Shown here piece after piece: positions 1-8,682 of a stretch of 64,000 nt of DNA; position 1 is the first letter of the stretch, and every line of letters starts with the position of its first letter. The position numbers were made by a program, and so were the translations under genes. The notes beneath the pieces were generated by a model that worked only from the letters and a program-made list of their open reading frames with translations, made no database searches and was not told the DNA's origin. Source of the stretch: Massilia oculi (GTDB taxonomy: Bacteria > Pseudomonadota > Gammaproteobacteria > Burkholderiales > Burkholderiaceae_D). The DNA lies in contig NZ_CP029343.1 in NCBI RefSeq assembly GCF_003143515.1, forward strand, positions 2,480,001 through 2,544,000. The letters run 5' to 3'.

Positions 1-1863
1 GCTGGCGTCGTCGCTCTTGGCCAGCGGCAGGTGGTCGCTGGCGAGGTAGGCGCGCAGCTGGTCAATCAGCTGCAGCTTGTTCTTGATCGACAGCTCGACG
101 TTGATGCGCTCGATGCCGTCGGTGTACTCGCCCATCCGGTTCAGCGGAATGACCACGTCTTCATTGATCTTGAAGGCGTTGGTATGGCGCGCGATGGCCG
201 CGGTGCGGGCGCGATCGAGCCAGAACTTCTTGCGCGCCTCGGGACTGACGGCGACGAAGCCCTCGCCCACGCGGGTATTGGCCAGCCGCACCACTTCGGA
301 GGCGGCCAGCGCCACCGCGTTCTCGTCGTCGCCGACGATGTCGCCGAACAGCGCCATCTTGGGCAGCACGCCGCGCTTGGACTTGGTGGCGTAGCCGACC
401 GCGCGCAGGTAGCGTTCGTCGAGGTGTTCCAGCCCCGCCAGGCGCAGGGTGGCGAATGCCGGGTCGCCGTTCTTCGGCAGGCTGTCGAGGTAATCCTTGA
501 TCTCGACGATCGACGGGATCGCGTCGCGCGCCTGGCCGAAGAATTCCAGCGCCACCGTGCGGGTGAACTTGGGCATCTTGTGCAGGATCCATCGTCCCGA
601 CGTGATCAGGCCGTCGGTGCCCTCTTTCTGGATGCCCGGCAGGCCGGCCAGGAATTTGTCGGTGACGTCCTTGCCCAGGCCTTCCTTGCGGAAGCGCTTG
701 CCCTCGATGGTCAGGGTCTCGGTGCGGAACGGCTGGCCTTTTGGCGCGCCCTTGACCGAAGGGTGCGTCCATTCGAGCAGGAATTCGGCCGTCGGCGCGT
801 CGTGAATCTTGCCCAGGTTGTGGTTGATGCGGGTGACGTCGAGCCAGTCGCCGTTCGGGTCGACCATGCGCCATGACGCCAGGTTGTCGAGCGCCGTGCC
901 CCACAGCACGGCCTTCTTGCCGCCCGCGTTCATCGCGATATTGCCGCCCACGCAGGAGGCGTGGGCCGAGGTCGGATCGACCGCGAACACGAAGCCGGCC
1001 TTCTCGGCCGCCTGCGACACCCGCTGCGTGACGACGCCGGCATAGGTGTGGATGGTCGCGTATTCGCGGTTCAGGCCAGGCATGGTCGTCATCTCGACCT
1101 CGCCGATGCCGATCAGCTTTTCGGTATTGATCACGGCCGACATCGGCGTGAGCGGGATCGCGCCGCCGGTGTAGCCGGTACCGCCGCCGCGCGGGATGAT
1201 GGTCAGTCCGAGCTCGATGCAGCCCTTGACCAGGCCGGCCATCTCGTCCTCGCTGTCCGGCAGCAGGACCAGGAAGGGATACTCGACGCGCCAGTCGGTG
1301 GCGTCGGTCACGTGCGAGGTGCGGTGCATGCCGTCGAAGCGGATATTGCGCTTGTCGGTATAGGCGCCCAGCACCCTGGTGGCGCGCTTGCGCAGGTCGT
1401 AGGTCTCGGCGAACTCGCGGCCGAAGTCGTCCACGGCGCGGCGCGCGGCCGCCAGCAGCTGTTCGACGGCGGCGCTGCGAATGGCGACCATCGCCGGATC
1501 GCCGTCCGTTGCGGATGCGTCGAGCGCATCGACCGTGGTGCGGCGCTTGTCGATCTCGCCCAGGCGGTGGTGCAGCGCTTCGATCAGCTTGGCCCGGCGC
1601 TTCGGGTTGTCCAGCATGTCGTCCTGCAGGTAGGGATTGCGGCGCACCACCCAGATATCGCCCAGCACCTCGTACAGCATGCGCGCCGAACGGCCCGTCT
1701 GGCGCGCGCCGCGCAGGCTGTCGAGCAACTCCCACGATGACTCACCGAGCAGGCGGATCACGATTTCGCGGTCCGAGAACGAGGTGTAGTTATAGGGGAT
1801 CTCGCGCAGGCGCGCGGGTGCGTTGTCGGCAAGCAGGGTATGGATGTGTGCGGGGGCGTTCAT
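1..1863 (-). CDS. DUF3683-type FAD/FMN-binding oxidoreductase (5' part, runs off window)
   Basis: The frame is open without a stop from ATG at 1863 to the window edge, giving 621 codons of a longer protein. The N-terminal ~160 residues match the DUF3683-type extension of large betaproteobacterial FAD oxidoreductases. A PCMH-type FAD-binding loop [11 protein letters not shown] lies at about residues 224-234, followed by [15 protein letters not shown] near 303-317, which fits the FAD_binding_4 fold. Family members are about 1300 residues and end in an FAD-oxidase C domain plus 4Fe-4S and cysteine-rich domains, so the missing part should lie to the left of the window. They are often annotated as D-lactate dehydrogenase or glycolate oxidase-like, but the substrate cannot be told from this sequence. 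An upstream ATG at 1904 is out of frame. The gene appears monocistronic, with a candidate promoter near 1974-2002. Confidence 0.85.
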   Translation of the reverse strand, partial: MNAPAHIHTLLADNAPARLREIPYNYTSFSDREIVIRLLGESSWELLDSLRGARQTGRSARMLYEVLGDIWVVRRNPYLQDDMLDNPKRRAKLIEALHHRLGEIDKRRTTVDALDASATDGDPAMVAIRSAAVEQLLAAARRAVDDFGREFAETYDLRKRATRVLGAYTDKRNIRFDGMHRTSHVTDATDWRVEYPFLVLLPDSEDEMAGLVKGCIELGLTIIPRGGGTGYTGGAIPLTPMSAVINTEKLIGIGEVEMTTMPGLNREYATIHTYAGVVTQRVSQAAEKAGFVFAVDPTSAHASCVGGNIAMNAGGKKAVLWGTALDNLASWRMVDPNGDWLDVTRINHNLGKIHDAPTAEFLLEWTHPSVKGAPKGQPFRTETLTIEGKRFRKEGLGKDVTDKFLAGLPGIQKEGTDGLITSGRWILHKMPKFTRTVALEFFGQARDAIPSIVEIKDYLDSLPKNGDPAFATLRLAGLEHLDERYLRAVGYATKSKRGVLPKMALFGDIVGDDENAVALAASEVVRLANTRVGEGFVAVSPEARKKFWLDRARTAAIARHTNAFKINEDVVIPLNRMGEYTDGIERINVELSIKNKLQLIDQLRAYLASDHLPLAKSDDAS

Positions 1864-1973
1864 GAATTCTGGTCGACGATCGGACAGGCCCGAAGGACGT
1901 TCATTCTAGCTTATTGCGATGCACCACGCTCGGTTAATGCCCGGGCCGCCAAGCTGGGCCACACAACAAAATG

Positions 1974-2002
1974 TCTATACTAATTTCAAAGACCAAACTT
2001 AA
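1974..2002 (-). promoter_or_regulatory. Candidate sigma-70 promoter for the FAD oxidoreductase
   Basis: Read on the minus strand, TTAAGT (1997-2002) and TATAGA (1974-1979) are separated by 17 bp. This would start transcription about 100 bases before the ATG at 1863. The surrounding stretch is AT-rich for this genome. The assignment rests on consensus matching alone. Confidence 0.3.
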
Positions 2003-2061
2003 TTTGCTTGCAAGCCTGCCAATGCATCATTCGTTATGCGGCGCGACCCGAACGGCATATG

Positions 2062-2655
2062 TCATCCGGCATTGCTGGACGGTTCCGGCAGCGCCGCGCT
2101 CGTCTCGAAAGCCGCGCCGGTTTCAAAGAAATGGCCCCCGGCGACGTAGTGGATGCTCTTCTTTCCGCCCTCTTCCATATGCCAGTGCCCGTCGCGGAAC
2201 ACGGCGGGATCGGCCCAGGCGGCGACCACCTGGCCGAGGAACAGGTCGTAGGTGTCCTGGATGTGCGGCTCGGGCAGCAGGCGGCATTCGAGCCAGGCCA
2301 GGCAGCCGTCCAGCAGCGGCGCGCCGGTTTGCGTGCCGGTCCAGTAGCCGGCGCCGAAGGCGGCGAACTTGTCGACCTCGTTACCCGTGGTCCCGCCGAC
2401 CTGCAGGGTCAGCCGCGCCAGTTCGCGCGACGGCACCATCAGGGCGAACTCGCCGGACGCCTCGACCATCCTGCGCGTGAGCGTGCTCTTGTCGAGCACC
2501 ACCGCCACTTTCGGCGGCGCGAAATCGAGCGGCATCGCCCACGAGGCCGCCATGACGTTGACGGCTTCGCCATGGCGGCTCGACACGAGTACCGTCGGGC
2601 CGTGGTTCATCAGCCGGTAGGCTTTTTCCAGTGGTACGGGCAGGCGTTCGCTCAT
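2062..2655 (-). CDS. Flavin reductase-like domain protein
   Basis: This 197-residue protein has the flavin reductase (FMN-binding split-barrel) pattern: an N-terminal MNHGPTVLVSSR segment, then NVMAASWAMPLDFAPPKVAVVLD, which in the family lines the FMN site, and a central region SGEFALMVPSRELA. Such proteins reduce FMN with NAD(P)H or serve as the reductase part of two-component monooxygenases; the partner is unknown here. The frame extends 20 codons upstream, but ATG 2655 is preferred because GAGGA lies just before it and the family starts there. It follows the yqaA-like gene after about 10 bases in the same direction, so the two are probably co-transcribed. Confidence 0.8.
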   Translation of the reverse strand: MSERLPVPLEKAYRLMNHGPTVLVSSRHGEAVNVMAASWAMPLDFAPPKVAVVLDKSTLTRRMVEASGEFALMVPSRELARLTLQVGGTTGNEVDKFAAFGAGYWTGTQTGAPLLDGCLAWLECRLLPEPHIQDTYDLFLGQVVAAWADPAVFRDGHWHMEEGGKKSIHYVAGGHFFETGAAFETSAALPEPSSNAG

Positions 2656-2665
2656 CGTGCAATCC

Positions 2666-3169
2666 TCAGCCGGTGATACGGGTGAGCATATCACCGAGAT
2701 TGGTCCAGAAACCATCCGGGATATACAGCAGCGCCAGCGTCATGGTCAGATAGCGCGCGAACTTGCCGATCGCCATATACAGCACGCTGGGCCAGAACGG
2801 CAGGTGCAGCCAGCCGGCCAGGGTGCACAGCGGGTCGCCGATGCCCGGCAGCCACGACAGCAGCATGGTCTTGGCGCCATAACGCTTGAGCCAGCCGAAC
2901 CAGCGGCTCTGGCGCTCTTTCGCGAACGCGACCTTGGCGCGGTAGCCGAGGAAATAGTCGAAGGCGCCACCCAGGGTATTGCCGAGCGTCCCAACCAGGA
3001 TGGCCGGCCAGAACATGTCGGGATTGGCCTTGATCACGGCGAACACGGCCGGCTCGGAGCCGAGCGGCAACAAGGTGGCGGAAACGAAACTGACGATGAA
3101 GATCGAGGTCAGCCCGACGGTCGGTGCAGCCAGGAAGTCAAGCAGCCATTGGACAGCGGATTCGATCAT
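2666..3169 (-). CDS. YqaA family inner-membrane protein
   Basis: The 167-residue protein is hydrophobic, with about four membrane segments, and matches the YqaA branch of the VTT/DedA (SNARE-associated) superfamily. Landmarks are SATLLPLGSEP near residues 30-40, GTLGNTLGGAFDYFLG near 60-75 and SWLPGIGDPLCTLAGW near 105-120; the last resembles the conserved re-entrant glycine/proline segment of DedA proteins. DedA relatives act in membrane homeostasis and lipid carrier transport, but YqaA itself has no settled function. It is the first gene of a two-gene unit with the flavin reductase and is divergent from ilvA. Confidence 0.8.
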   Translation of the reverse strand: MIESAVQWLLDFLAAPTVGLTSIFIVSFVSATLLPLGSEPAVFAVIKANPDMFWPAILVGTLGNTLGGAFDYFLGYRAKVAFAKERQSRWFGWLKRYGAKTMLLSWLPGIGDPLCTLAGWLHLPFWPSVLYMAIGKFARYLTMTLALLYIPDGFWTNLGDMLTRITG

Positions 3170-3219
3170 GCGGGCTTATTTGCGGCCTTGCGTCAGCCTA
3201 GTGGTGGCAATAAGCCTCC

Positions 3220-3227
3220 ATTATAAT
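3220..3227. promoter_or_regulatory. Palindromic -10 element between yqaA and ilvA
   Basis: ATTATAAT is its own reverse complement, so it offers a perfect TATAAT on both strands in the 205-base divergent spacer. It could serve as the -10 box for ilvA on the + strand, for yqaA on the - strand, or both. No convincing -35 hexamer at 17 bp is visible in either direction. The ilvA leader would be about 140 bases and shows no obvious leader peptide. Confidence 0.35.
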
Positions 3228-3374
3228 GATCCGGTACTTTCGTCACGACACGATACGACGAGCCTGTCACCCAGCCTGTCGAATCGTACTGCGCGCCACG
3301 GTCACCCACCCTAGCGGAACAGTTCGCGTCGTCCGTCCCGCCGGCCCAGCCGGCCTGACCTTTGCAATCCGACC

Positions 3375-4913
3375 ATGACTACCGACTACCTGAGAAAAAT
3401 CCTGACCGCCCGCGTCTACGACGTCGCCGAACAGACGCCGCTCGACCTCGCCCCGACCCTGTCCCAGCGCATGGGCAACCGCATTTACTTCAAGCGCGAG
3501 GACATGCAGAGCGTGTTCAGCTTCAAGCTGCGTGGCGCCTACAACAAGATGGCGAACCTGACGCCCGAGCAACTCAAGCGCGGCGTGATCTGCGCCTCGG
3601 CCGGCAACCATGCCCAGGGCGTGGCGCTGTCGGCCTGCCGTCTCGGCTGCCGCGCGCTGATCGTGATGCCGACCACGACCCCGCAGGTCAAGATCGACGC
3701 GGTCAAGGCACGCGGCGGCGCCAGCGTCGAAGTCGTGCTGCATGGCGACTCGTACACCGACGCCTACAACCACGCGCTGCTGCTGGAAAAAGAGCAACGC
3801 CTGACCTTCGTGCACCCCTTCGACGATCCGGACGTGATCGCCGGCCAGGGCACGATCGGCATGGAAATCCTGCGCCAGCTGTCGAGCCCGATCCACGCGA
3901 TCTTCGTCGCCATCGGCGGCGGCGGCCTGATCGCCGGCATCGGCGCCTACGTCAAGCAGATCCGGCCCGACATCAAGATCATCGGCGTGCAGACCCTGGA
4001 TTCGGACGCGATGGCGCGCAGCCTGAAGGCCGGCCAGCGCGTGACCCTGACCGACGTCGGCCTGTTCTCGGACGGCACCGCGGTGCGCCTGGTGGGCGAG
4101 GAAACCTTCCGCGTCGCCCAGCAGGTGGTCGACGAGATCATCCTGGTCGACACCGACGCCATCTGCGCCGCGATCCAGGACGTGTTCCAGGATACGCGCA
4201 GCATCCTCGAGCCGGCCGGCGCGCTGGCGGTGGCCGGCGCCAAGGCCTATGTCGAGCGCTCGCAGATGAACCGCGAACCGATCAGGAACGAGACGCTGGT
4301 GGCGGTGGCCTGCGGCGCCAACATGAACTTCGACCGCCTGCGCTTCGTGGCCGAGCGCGCCGAACTGGGCGAATCGCGCGAAGCGGTATTCGCCGTGACC
4401 GTGCCCGAGCAGCGCGGCAGCTTCCGCCGTTTCTGCGCGCTGGTCGGCCCGCGCAACGTCACCGAGTTCAATTACCGCATCAGCGATGAAAGCGAGGCCC
4501 ACGTCTTCGTCGGCGTGCAGGTGGGCAACCGCAGCGAGTCCGGCCTGCTGGCGCGTACCTTCGAGGAACACGGCTACAAGACGCTGGACCTCACCTACGA
4601 CGAGCTGGCCAAGCTGCACATCCGCCATCTGGTGGGCGGGAAAAGTTCACTTGCGCATGACGAATTGCTGTATCGTTTCGAGTTTCCCGAACGGCCGGGT
4701 GCGCTCATGCGCTTCCTGGACAGCATGGCGCCGAACTGGAATATCTCGCTGTTCCACTACCGCAACCAGGGCGGCGACGTGGGCCGCATCCTGGTCGGGC
4801 TGCAAGTGCCGCAGGCCGAGATGGATGAGTTCCGGCAATTCCTGGCCTCGCTCGGTTACCGCTACTGGGACGAGAGCGGGAATCCCGTGTACAAGCTATT
4901 TTTGGGGGCGTAG
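3375..4913 (+). CDS. ilvA: Threonine ammonia-lyase, biosynthetic (threonine deaminase)
   Basis: This enzyme deaminates L-threonine to 2-oxobutanoate, the committed step of isoleucine synthesis. The 512-residue length is that of the full biosynthetic form. The PLP-binding lysine is in SFKLRGAYNKM (Lys51), and the glycine-rich phosphate-binding loop is AIGGGGLIAGI near residue 180. Two C-terminal ACT-like regulatory domains follow, one starting near residue 337 (AVFAVTVPEQRGSF) and one near 430 (YRFEFPERPGALMRF), as expected for isoleucine inhibition and valine activation. It is divergent from yqaA and is followed by queF after a short hairpin-rich spacer. Confidence 0.95.
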   Translation: MTTDYLRKILTARVYDVAEQTPLDLAPTLSQRMGNRIYFKREDMQSVFSFKLRGAYNKMANLTPEQLKRGVICASAGNHAQGVALSACRLGCRALIVMPTTTPQVKIDAVKARGGASVEVVLHGDSYTDAYNHALLLEKEQRLTFVHPFDDPDVIAGQGTIGMEILRQLSSPIHAIFVAIGGGGLIAGIGAYVKQIRPDIKIIGVQTLDSDAMARSLKAGQRVTLTDVGLFSDGTAVRLVGEETFRVAQQVVDEIILVDTDAICAAIQDVFQDTRSILEPAGALAVAGAKAYVERSQMNREPIRNETLVAVACGANMNFDRLRFVAERAELGESREAVFAVTVPEQRGSFRRFCALVGPRNVTEFNYRISDESEAHVFVGVQVGNRSESGLLARTFEEHGYKTLDLTYDELAKLHIRHLVGGKSSLAHDELLYRFEFPERPGALMRFLDSMAPNWNISLFHYRNQGGDVGRILVGLQVPQAEMDEFRQFLASLGYRYWDESGNPVYKLFLGA

Positions 4914-4957
4914 GCCCCGGTTGTCCCTTCTTTAAATTGTTTGGGGGCGCATGCCCC
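4905..4957 (+). repeat. Two tandem GGGGC-N4-GCCCC hairpins after ilvA
   Basis: GGGGC-GTAG-GCCCC lies at 4905-4918, overlapping the ilvA stop, and GGGGC-GCAT-GCCCC at 4944-4957. Both are preceded by a run of T and share the context TTTGGGGGCG. A T-run precedes rather than follows each stem, so they are not classical terminators on the + strand. They may be related to the palindrome just downstream. Confidence 0.5.
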
Positions 4958-4967
4958 TGTTGAACGC

Positions 4968-4988
4968 GTGGACGGCAATGCCGTCCAC
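4968..4988. repeat. REP-like palindrome 1 (GTGGACGGCA/TGCCGTCCAC)
   Basis: Two perfect 10-bp arms flank a single A, just 6 bases before the queF start codon. The sequence resembles two other intergenic palindromes in this window (8630-8654 and 20829-20850), each with GC-rich arms containing a GGCGG, GACGG or GGCGGA core. It may be a member of a dispersed repetitive palindrome family. Confidence 0.5.
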
Positions 4989-4994
4989 CCTACT

Positions 4995-5822
4995 ATGAAC
5001 ACTCCTGATCAATCGCCACTTGGCAAATCTTCCGCCTACCAGAGCCAGTACGCCCCCGAGCTGCTGTTCCCGATCCCTCGCCAGCAAAAGCGCGACGAGC
5101 TGGGCCTCTCGGGCTCCCTGCCCTTCTTCGGGGTCGATATCTGGAACGCTTATGAACTGTCGTGGCTGAACATGCGCGGCAAGCCGCAGGTCGCGATCGC
5201 GACCGTGACGGCGCCCGCCGATTCGCCGAACATCATCGAATCGAAGTCGTTCAAGCTCTACCTGAACTCGTTCAACCAGACCCGCCTCGCCGGTCCCGAA
5301 GCCCTGCTGGCCCTGCTGCGCGACGACCTGTCGAACGGCTTCGGCGCGCCGGTCCACGTCACCCTGACCAGCCCGGAAGAATTCGGGGCGATCAGGATGG
5401 GCGAACTGGAAGGCACGCTGCTCGACCGCCTCGACATCGAGGTCGACGCTTACTCGCCGGCCCCGCAGCTGCTCAAGGCCAACCACGAGGAAGCGCCGGT
5501 GGAAGAAACGCTGGTGTCGCACCTGCTCAAGTCCAATTGCCTGGTCACGGGCCAGCCGGACTGGGGCACGGTGCAGATCCGCTACGTCGGCCCGCAGATC
5601 GACCAGGAGGGATTGCTGAAGTACCTGATCGGCTTCCGCGAGCACAACGAATTCCACGAGCAGTGCGTGGAGCGCATCTTCATGGACGTGCTGCGCCAGT
5701 GCCAGCCGAGCAAGCTGGCCGTGTATGCGCGCTATACGCGGCGCGGCGGCCTGGACATCAATCCGTGGCGGGCCAATTTCACCACCGGCAAGCCGGGTAA
5801 TCTGCGTGGCGCGCGCCAGTAA
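4995..5822 (+). CDS. queF: NADPH-dependent 7-cyano-7-deazaguanine reductase
   Basis: QueF reduces preQ0 to preQ1 in queuosine biosynthesis. The 275-residue protein is the long, two-domain form found in proteobacteria. The N-terminal half has the NADPH-side motif [15 protein letters not shown] at residues 81-95. The C-terminal half has the catalytic cysteine in [11 protein letters not shown] (Cys182) with Asp189, equivalent to the cysteine/aspartate pair of E. coli QueF. ATG 4995 is chosen over in-frame codons further up because it matches the usual N-terminus ([10 protein letters not shown]) and the upstream codons lie in palindromic DNA. Confidence 0.93.
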   Translation: MNTPDQSPLGKSSAYQSQYAPELLFPIPRQQKRDELGLSGSLPFFGVDIWNAYELSWLNMRGKPQVAIATVTAPADSPNIIESKSFKLYLNSFNQTRLAGPEALLALLRDDLSNGFGAPVHVTLTSPEEFGAIRMGELEGTLLDRLDIEVDAYSPAPQLLKANHEEAPVEETLVSHLLKSNCLVTGQPDWGTVQIRYVGPQIDQEGLLKYLIGFREHNEFHEQCVERIFMDVLRQCQPSKLAVYARYTRRGGLDINPWRANFTTGKPGNLRGARQ

Positions 5823-6187
5823 ACATCCAATTTCTGTCAGGATATTACCCGCACGCCTGTGCGTTTTTAGCGACAGGTATGCGCGGTGCATGGCCTTACC
5901 TTTTGCTATACGATACGGAACGACCTGCCTTGTTCTGAGCAGACCGTCGAGCAATCATCGGTAAACAGGAGGACCGGCATACGATTGCTGGCCTCAACAG
6001 CTGATTCGTTGAGGAAATTGCGTAACGATGTTGATGCAAGTCAACAAGCTGCTTATCCCGTTTCGACGGGTATCGTGCGGCCGTTCGGCGAGAAGGCCAA
6101 ACTGTCGCGAAATCGAGTGTCTCGGGCCCCAAACAGGCCTATAATCCCGTGCTCGCAAGCACTCCACGCGTGCATCGCACCCACGTT
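5823..6187. other. Intergenic region before ptsN
   Basis: This 365-base spacer holds no convincing gene in either strand. It contains a short inverted repeat GTTGATGCAAGTCAAC near 6030 and a perfect TATAAT at 6140-6145. Its composition is less GC-rich than the surroundings. Confidence 0.6.
6140..6145 (+). promoter_or_regulatory. Probable -10 box of ptsN
   Basis: TATAAT lies 42 bases before the ptsN start codon, which would give a leader of about 35 bases. The hexamer 17 bp upstream is a poor -35 match. The call rests on the perfect -10 and its position. Confidence 0.45.
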
Positions 6188-6670
6188 ATGACGAATCTAA
6201 GCAAAATCCTCTCGCTCGAGAACGTCCAACTCGATATCGAAGTGTCGAGCAAGAAACGAGCCTTCGAGCAAGCCGGCCTGATCTTCGAGAACAACTGCGG
6301 CATCGCCCGTTCGATCGTGTCGGACAACCTGTTCGCGCGCGAACGCCTGGGCTCGACAGGCCTGGGACACGGCGTCGCCGTCCCGCACGGCCGCATCAAG
6401 GGCAGCAAGAGCCTCAAGTCTCCGCTGGCCGCCTTCGTGCGCCTGAAGGAGCCGATTCCCTTCGAGTCGCCCGACGGCCAGCCGGTGAGCCTGCTGTTCT
6501 TCCTCTTGATCCCGGATCACGTCACCCAGCAGCACCTCGAGATCCTGTCCGAGATCGCCGAACTGTTCTCCGACGAGTCGGTGCGCACCGCCCTGGCGAC
6601 CGACCCGGATCCGAAGTCGGTGCATGACCGCATTATCAACTGGCAACCCAGCCTTCAGGCTCTGGGTTAA
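6188..6670 (+). CDS. ptsN: PTS IIA-like nitrogen regulatory protein
   Basis: PtsN is the terminal phosphoacceptor of the nitrogen PTS (EI-Ntr, NPr, EIIA-Ntr) and modulates potassium transport, nitrogen and phosphate signalling. The 160-residue protein has the EIIA fold with the phosphorylation site in GHGVAVPHGRI (His67). The frame opens 13 codons upstream at a non-standard N-terminus; ATG 6188 giving MTNLSKILSLENV fits the family. It leads a + strand unit with hprK and rapZ. In most betaproteobacteria ptsN follows hpf directly, whereas here the block is on the strand opposite to hpf. Confidence 0.93.
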   Translation: MTNLSKILSLENVQLDIEVSSKKRAFEQAGLIFENNCGIARSIVSDNLFARERLGSTGLGHGVAVPHGRIKGSKSLKSPLAAFVRLKEPIPFESPDGQPVSLLFFLLIPDHVTQQHLEILSEIAELFSDESVRTALATDPDPKSVHDRIINWQPSLQALG

Positions 6671-6729
6671 ACTGATCGTTTGCTGAACGCGCGGCAATCA
6701 CGCCGCGCGCCATTCTTGCGACGACGACA

Positions 6730-7671
6730 ATGCCCATGCTGCAGTCTCCGCTGACCATCCAACGGCTGTACGACGACAACCGCGACAGCCTGCAACTCGG
6801 CTGGTTCGCGGGCTTTCCCGGCGGTGAACGCCAGATCGCCGGCGACGCCGCCTCGGCCGCCGACCAGGTCGGCCACCTGAACCTGATCCACCCGGGTCGC
6901 ATCCAGGTGTTCGGCCACCAGGAACTCGACTACTACCACCGCCTCAAGGCCAATTCGCGCAGCCACGTGGTTGGCGAACTGATCGGCGGCGGCCCGCCCG
7001 CGCTGATCATCGCGCAAGGCCTGGAAACCCCGCCCGACATCCTGGCCATCTGCGACGAGCAGAACATCCCGCTGTTCTCGACGCCGCTGCCGGCGGCGCA
7101 GGTGATCGACTTCCTGCGCGTCTACCTGTCCAAGAAGCTGGCGCAGCGCGTGATCATGCACGGCGTATTCATGGACGTGCTGGGCGTGGGCGTGCTGATC
7201 ACGGGCGACTCGGGCCTGGGCAAGAGCGAACTGGGCCTGGAACTGATCTCGCGCTCGCACGGCCTGGTGGCCGACGACGCCGTGGAATTCTCGCGCATCG
7301 CGCCGAACATGATCGAGGGCCGCTGCCCGCCGCTGCTGCAGAACCTGCTCGAAGTGCGCGGCCTGGGTCTGCTGGACATCAAGGCGATCTTCGGCGAGAC
7401 GGCTGTGCGGCGCAAGATGCGCCTCAAGCTGATCGTGCACCTGGTCAAGCGCGGCGCGCTGGACGAGGAGGTCGAGCGCCTGCCCTTCCACTTCCCGACC
7501 GAGGACGTGCTGGGCCTGCCGATCCGCAAGGTCGTCATTCCGGTGGCGGCCGGCCGCAACATCGCGGTGCTGCTCGAGGCCGCGGTGCGCAACACGATCC
7601 TGCAACTGCGCGGCATCGACACGCTGCAGGAATTCATGGAGCGCCAGCGCCAGGCGATGAGCGCAGATTGA
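6730..7671 (+). CDS. hprK: HPr kinase/phosphorylase
   Basis: HprK phosphorylates HPr on a serine using ATP or pyrophosphate and also reverses the reaction. The 313-residue protein carries HGVF (144-147), the Walker [10 protein letters not shown] (159-167), the DDA segment after it, and the HprK signature [12 protein letters not shown] (207-218). ATG 6736 is an alternative start two codons in. It lies 59 bases after ptsN and 69 before rapZ, the usual proteobacterial linkage of incomplete regulatory PTS systems. No ptsH or ptsI is in the window. Confidence 0.93.
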   Translation: MPMLQSPLTIQRLYDDNRDSLQLGWFAGFPGGERQIAGDAASAADQVGHLNLIHPGRIQVFGHQELDYYHRLKANSRSHVVGELIGGGPPALIIAQGLETPPDILAICDEQNIPLFSTPLPAAQVIDFLRVYLSKKLAQRVIMHGVFMDVLGVGVLITGDSGLGKSELGLELISRSHGLVADDAVEFSRIAPNMIEGRCPPLLQNLLEVRGLGLLDIKAIFGETAVRRKMRLKLIVHLVKRGALDEEVERLPFHFPTEDVLGLPIRKVVIPVAAGRNIAVLLEAAVRNTILQLRGIDTLQEFMERQRQAMSAD

Positions 7672-7740
7672 ACAACTGAGGAACCGCTATCGACGGCCCG
7701 GCGGCGTGCCATCGGCTGAAGGTTGCGGTATCATCGCCGC

Positions 7741-8619
7741 ATGCACATCGTCCTCATCACCGGCATCTCGGGCTCGGGCAAATCCGTGGCCCTGAATGTC
7801 CTGGAAGACGCGGGTTACTACTGCGTCGACAACCTGCCGCCGGCCCTGCTGCCGGCCCTCGTCAATACGGTCAACGAGACCGGCGCCGCGAAGATGGCGG
7901 TCGCGGTCGACGCGCGCAGCGCCGAATCGCTGGTCGAACTGCCGGTGAGCGTGCGTCGCATGCGCGGGGACGGCCATGCGGTCAAGGTCATGTTCCTGAC
8001 CTCGAGCACCCATTCGCTGGTCGCGCGTTTTTCGGAAACGCGGCGCAGCCATCCGCTGTCGCACGAGCTGCGCCCGGGCGAGAACCCGGCCTCGCGCCGC
8101 ACCCTGATCGAATGCATCGCCGAAGAGCGCGAGCGCCTGTCGTCGATCGAGAACCTGGGCCACGTGATCGACACCTCGGAACTCTCGGCCAATAAACTGC
8201 GCGCCTGGATCAAGGAGCTGGCCGAGGTCGCCCATGCGCCGCTGACCCTGTTCTTCGAATCGTTCGCCTTCAAGGTCGGCGTGCCGCTCGACGCCGACTT
8301 CGTGTTCGACGTGCGCGCGATCCCGAACCCGTATTACGACCTGGCCCTGCGCCCCCTCACCGGCAAGGACCAGCCGGTGATCGACTTCCTCGACGCCCAG
8401 CCGAGCGCGATCGAGATGCTGGCCGACATCCGCAACTTCGTGGCCAAGTGGCTGCCGTCGTTCAAGACCGACAACCGCAGCTACCTGACGGTGGCGGTGG
8501 GCTGCACCGGCGGCCAGCACCGCTCGGTGTACATGGCCGAGCATCTCGGCGCGCACTTCGCCGATACCGAGCGCGTGATCGTGCGGCACCGGGAGCAGCC
8601 GAAGAATCCGGCGGCATAA
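7741..8619 (+). CDS. rapZ: RNase adapter protein RapZ
   Basis: RapZ is an RNA-binding P-loop protein; in E. coli it brings the small RNA GlmZ to RNase E and so controls glucosamine-6-phosphate synthesis. The 292-residue protein begins with [15 protein letters not shown] (Walker A, residues 8-15) and keeps the C-terminal domain with [16 protein letters not shown] near residue 250. A TTG 18 bases upstream is in frame, but ATG 7741 has GAAGG upstream and matches the family. Its position after ptsN-hprK is typical. Whether a GlmZ-like target exists here is unknown. Confidence 0.92.
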   Translation: MHIVLITGISGSGKSVALNVLEDAGYYCVDNLPPALLPALVNTVNETGAAKMAVAVDARSAESLVELPVSVRRMRGDGHAVKVMFLTSSTHSLVARFSETRRSHPLSHELRPGENPASRRTLIECIAEERERLSSIENLGHVIDTSELSANKLRAWIKELAEVAHAPLTLFFESFAFKVGVPLDADFVFDVRAIPNPYYDLALRPLTGKDQPVIDFLDAQPSAIEMLADIRNFVAKWLPSFKTDNRSYLTVAVGCTGGQHRSVYMAEHLGAHFADTERVIVRHREQPKNPAA

Positions 8620-8629
8620 TGCTGCGGTA

Positions 8630-8654
8630 GGGTTGGCGGCGGTGCCGCCGACCC
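8630..8654. repeat. REP-like palindrome 2 (GGGTTGGCGGC/GCCGCCGACCC)
   Basis: Eleven-base arms with one T-G pair flank a GGT loop, between rapZ and the convergent DUF5694 gene. There is no T-run, so it is not a standard terminator, although it could stop transcription as a stable hairpin. It resembles the palindromes at 4968 and 20829. Confidence 0.5.
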
Positions 8655-8682
8655 GACGTCGTGCGCAGTCAGGCGGCGCGAA

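Noticed and set aside
161..1735. 524-codon minus-strand ORF within the FAD oxidoreductase
   Set aside because: It is a different minus-strand frame from the real gene, rich in Arg/Pro/Gly. The real frame has no stop in the window and shows the FAD-binding motifs.
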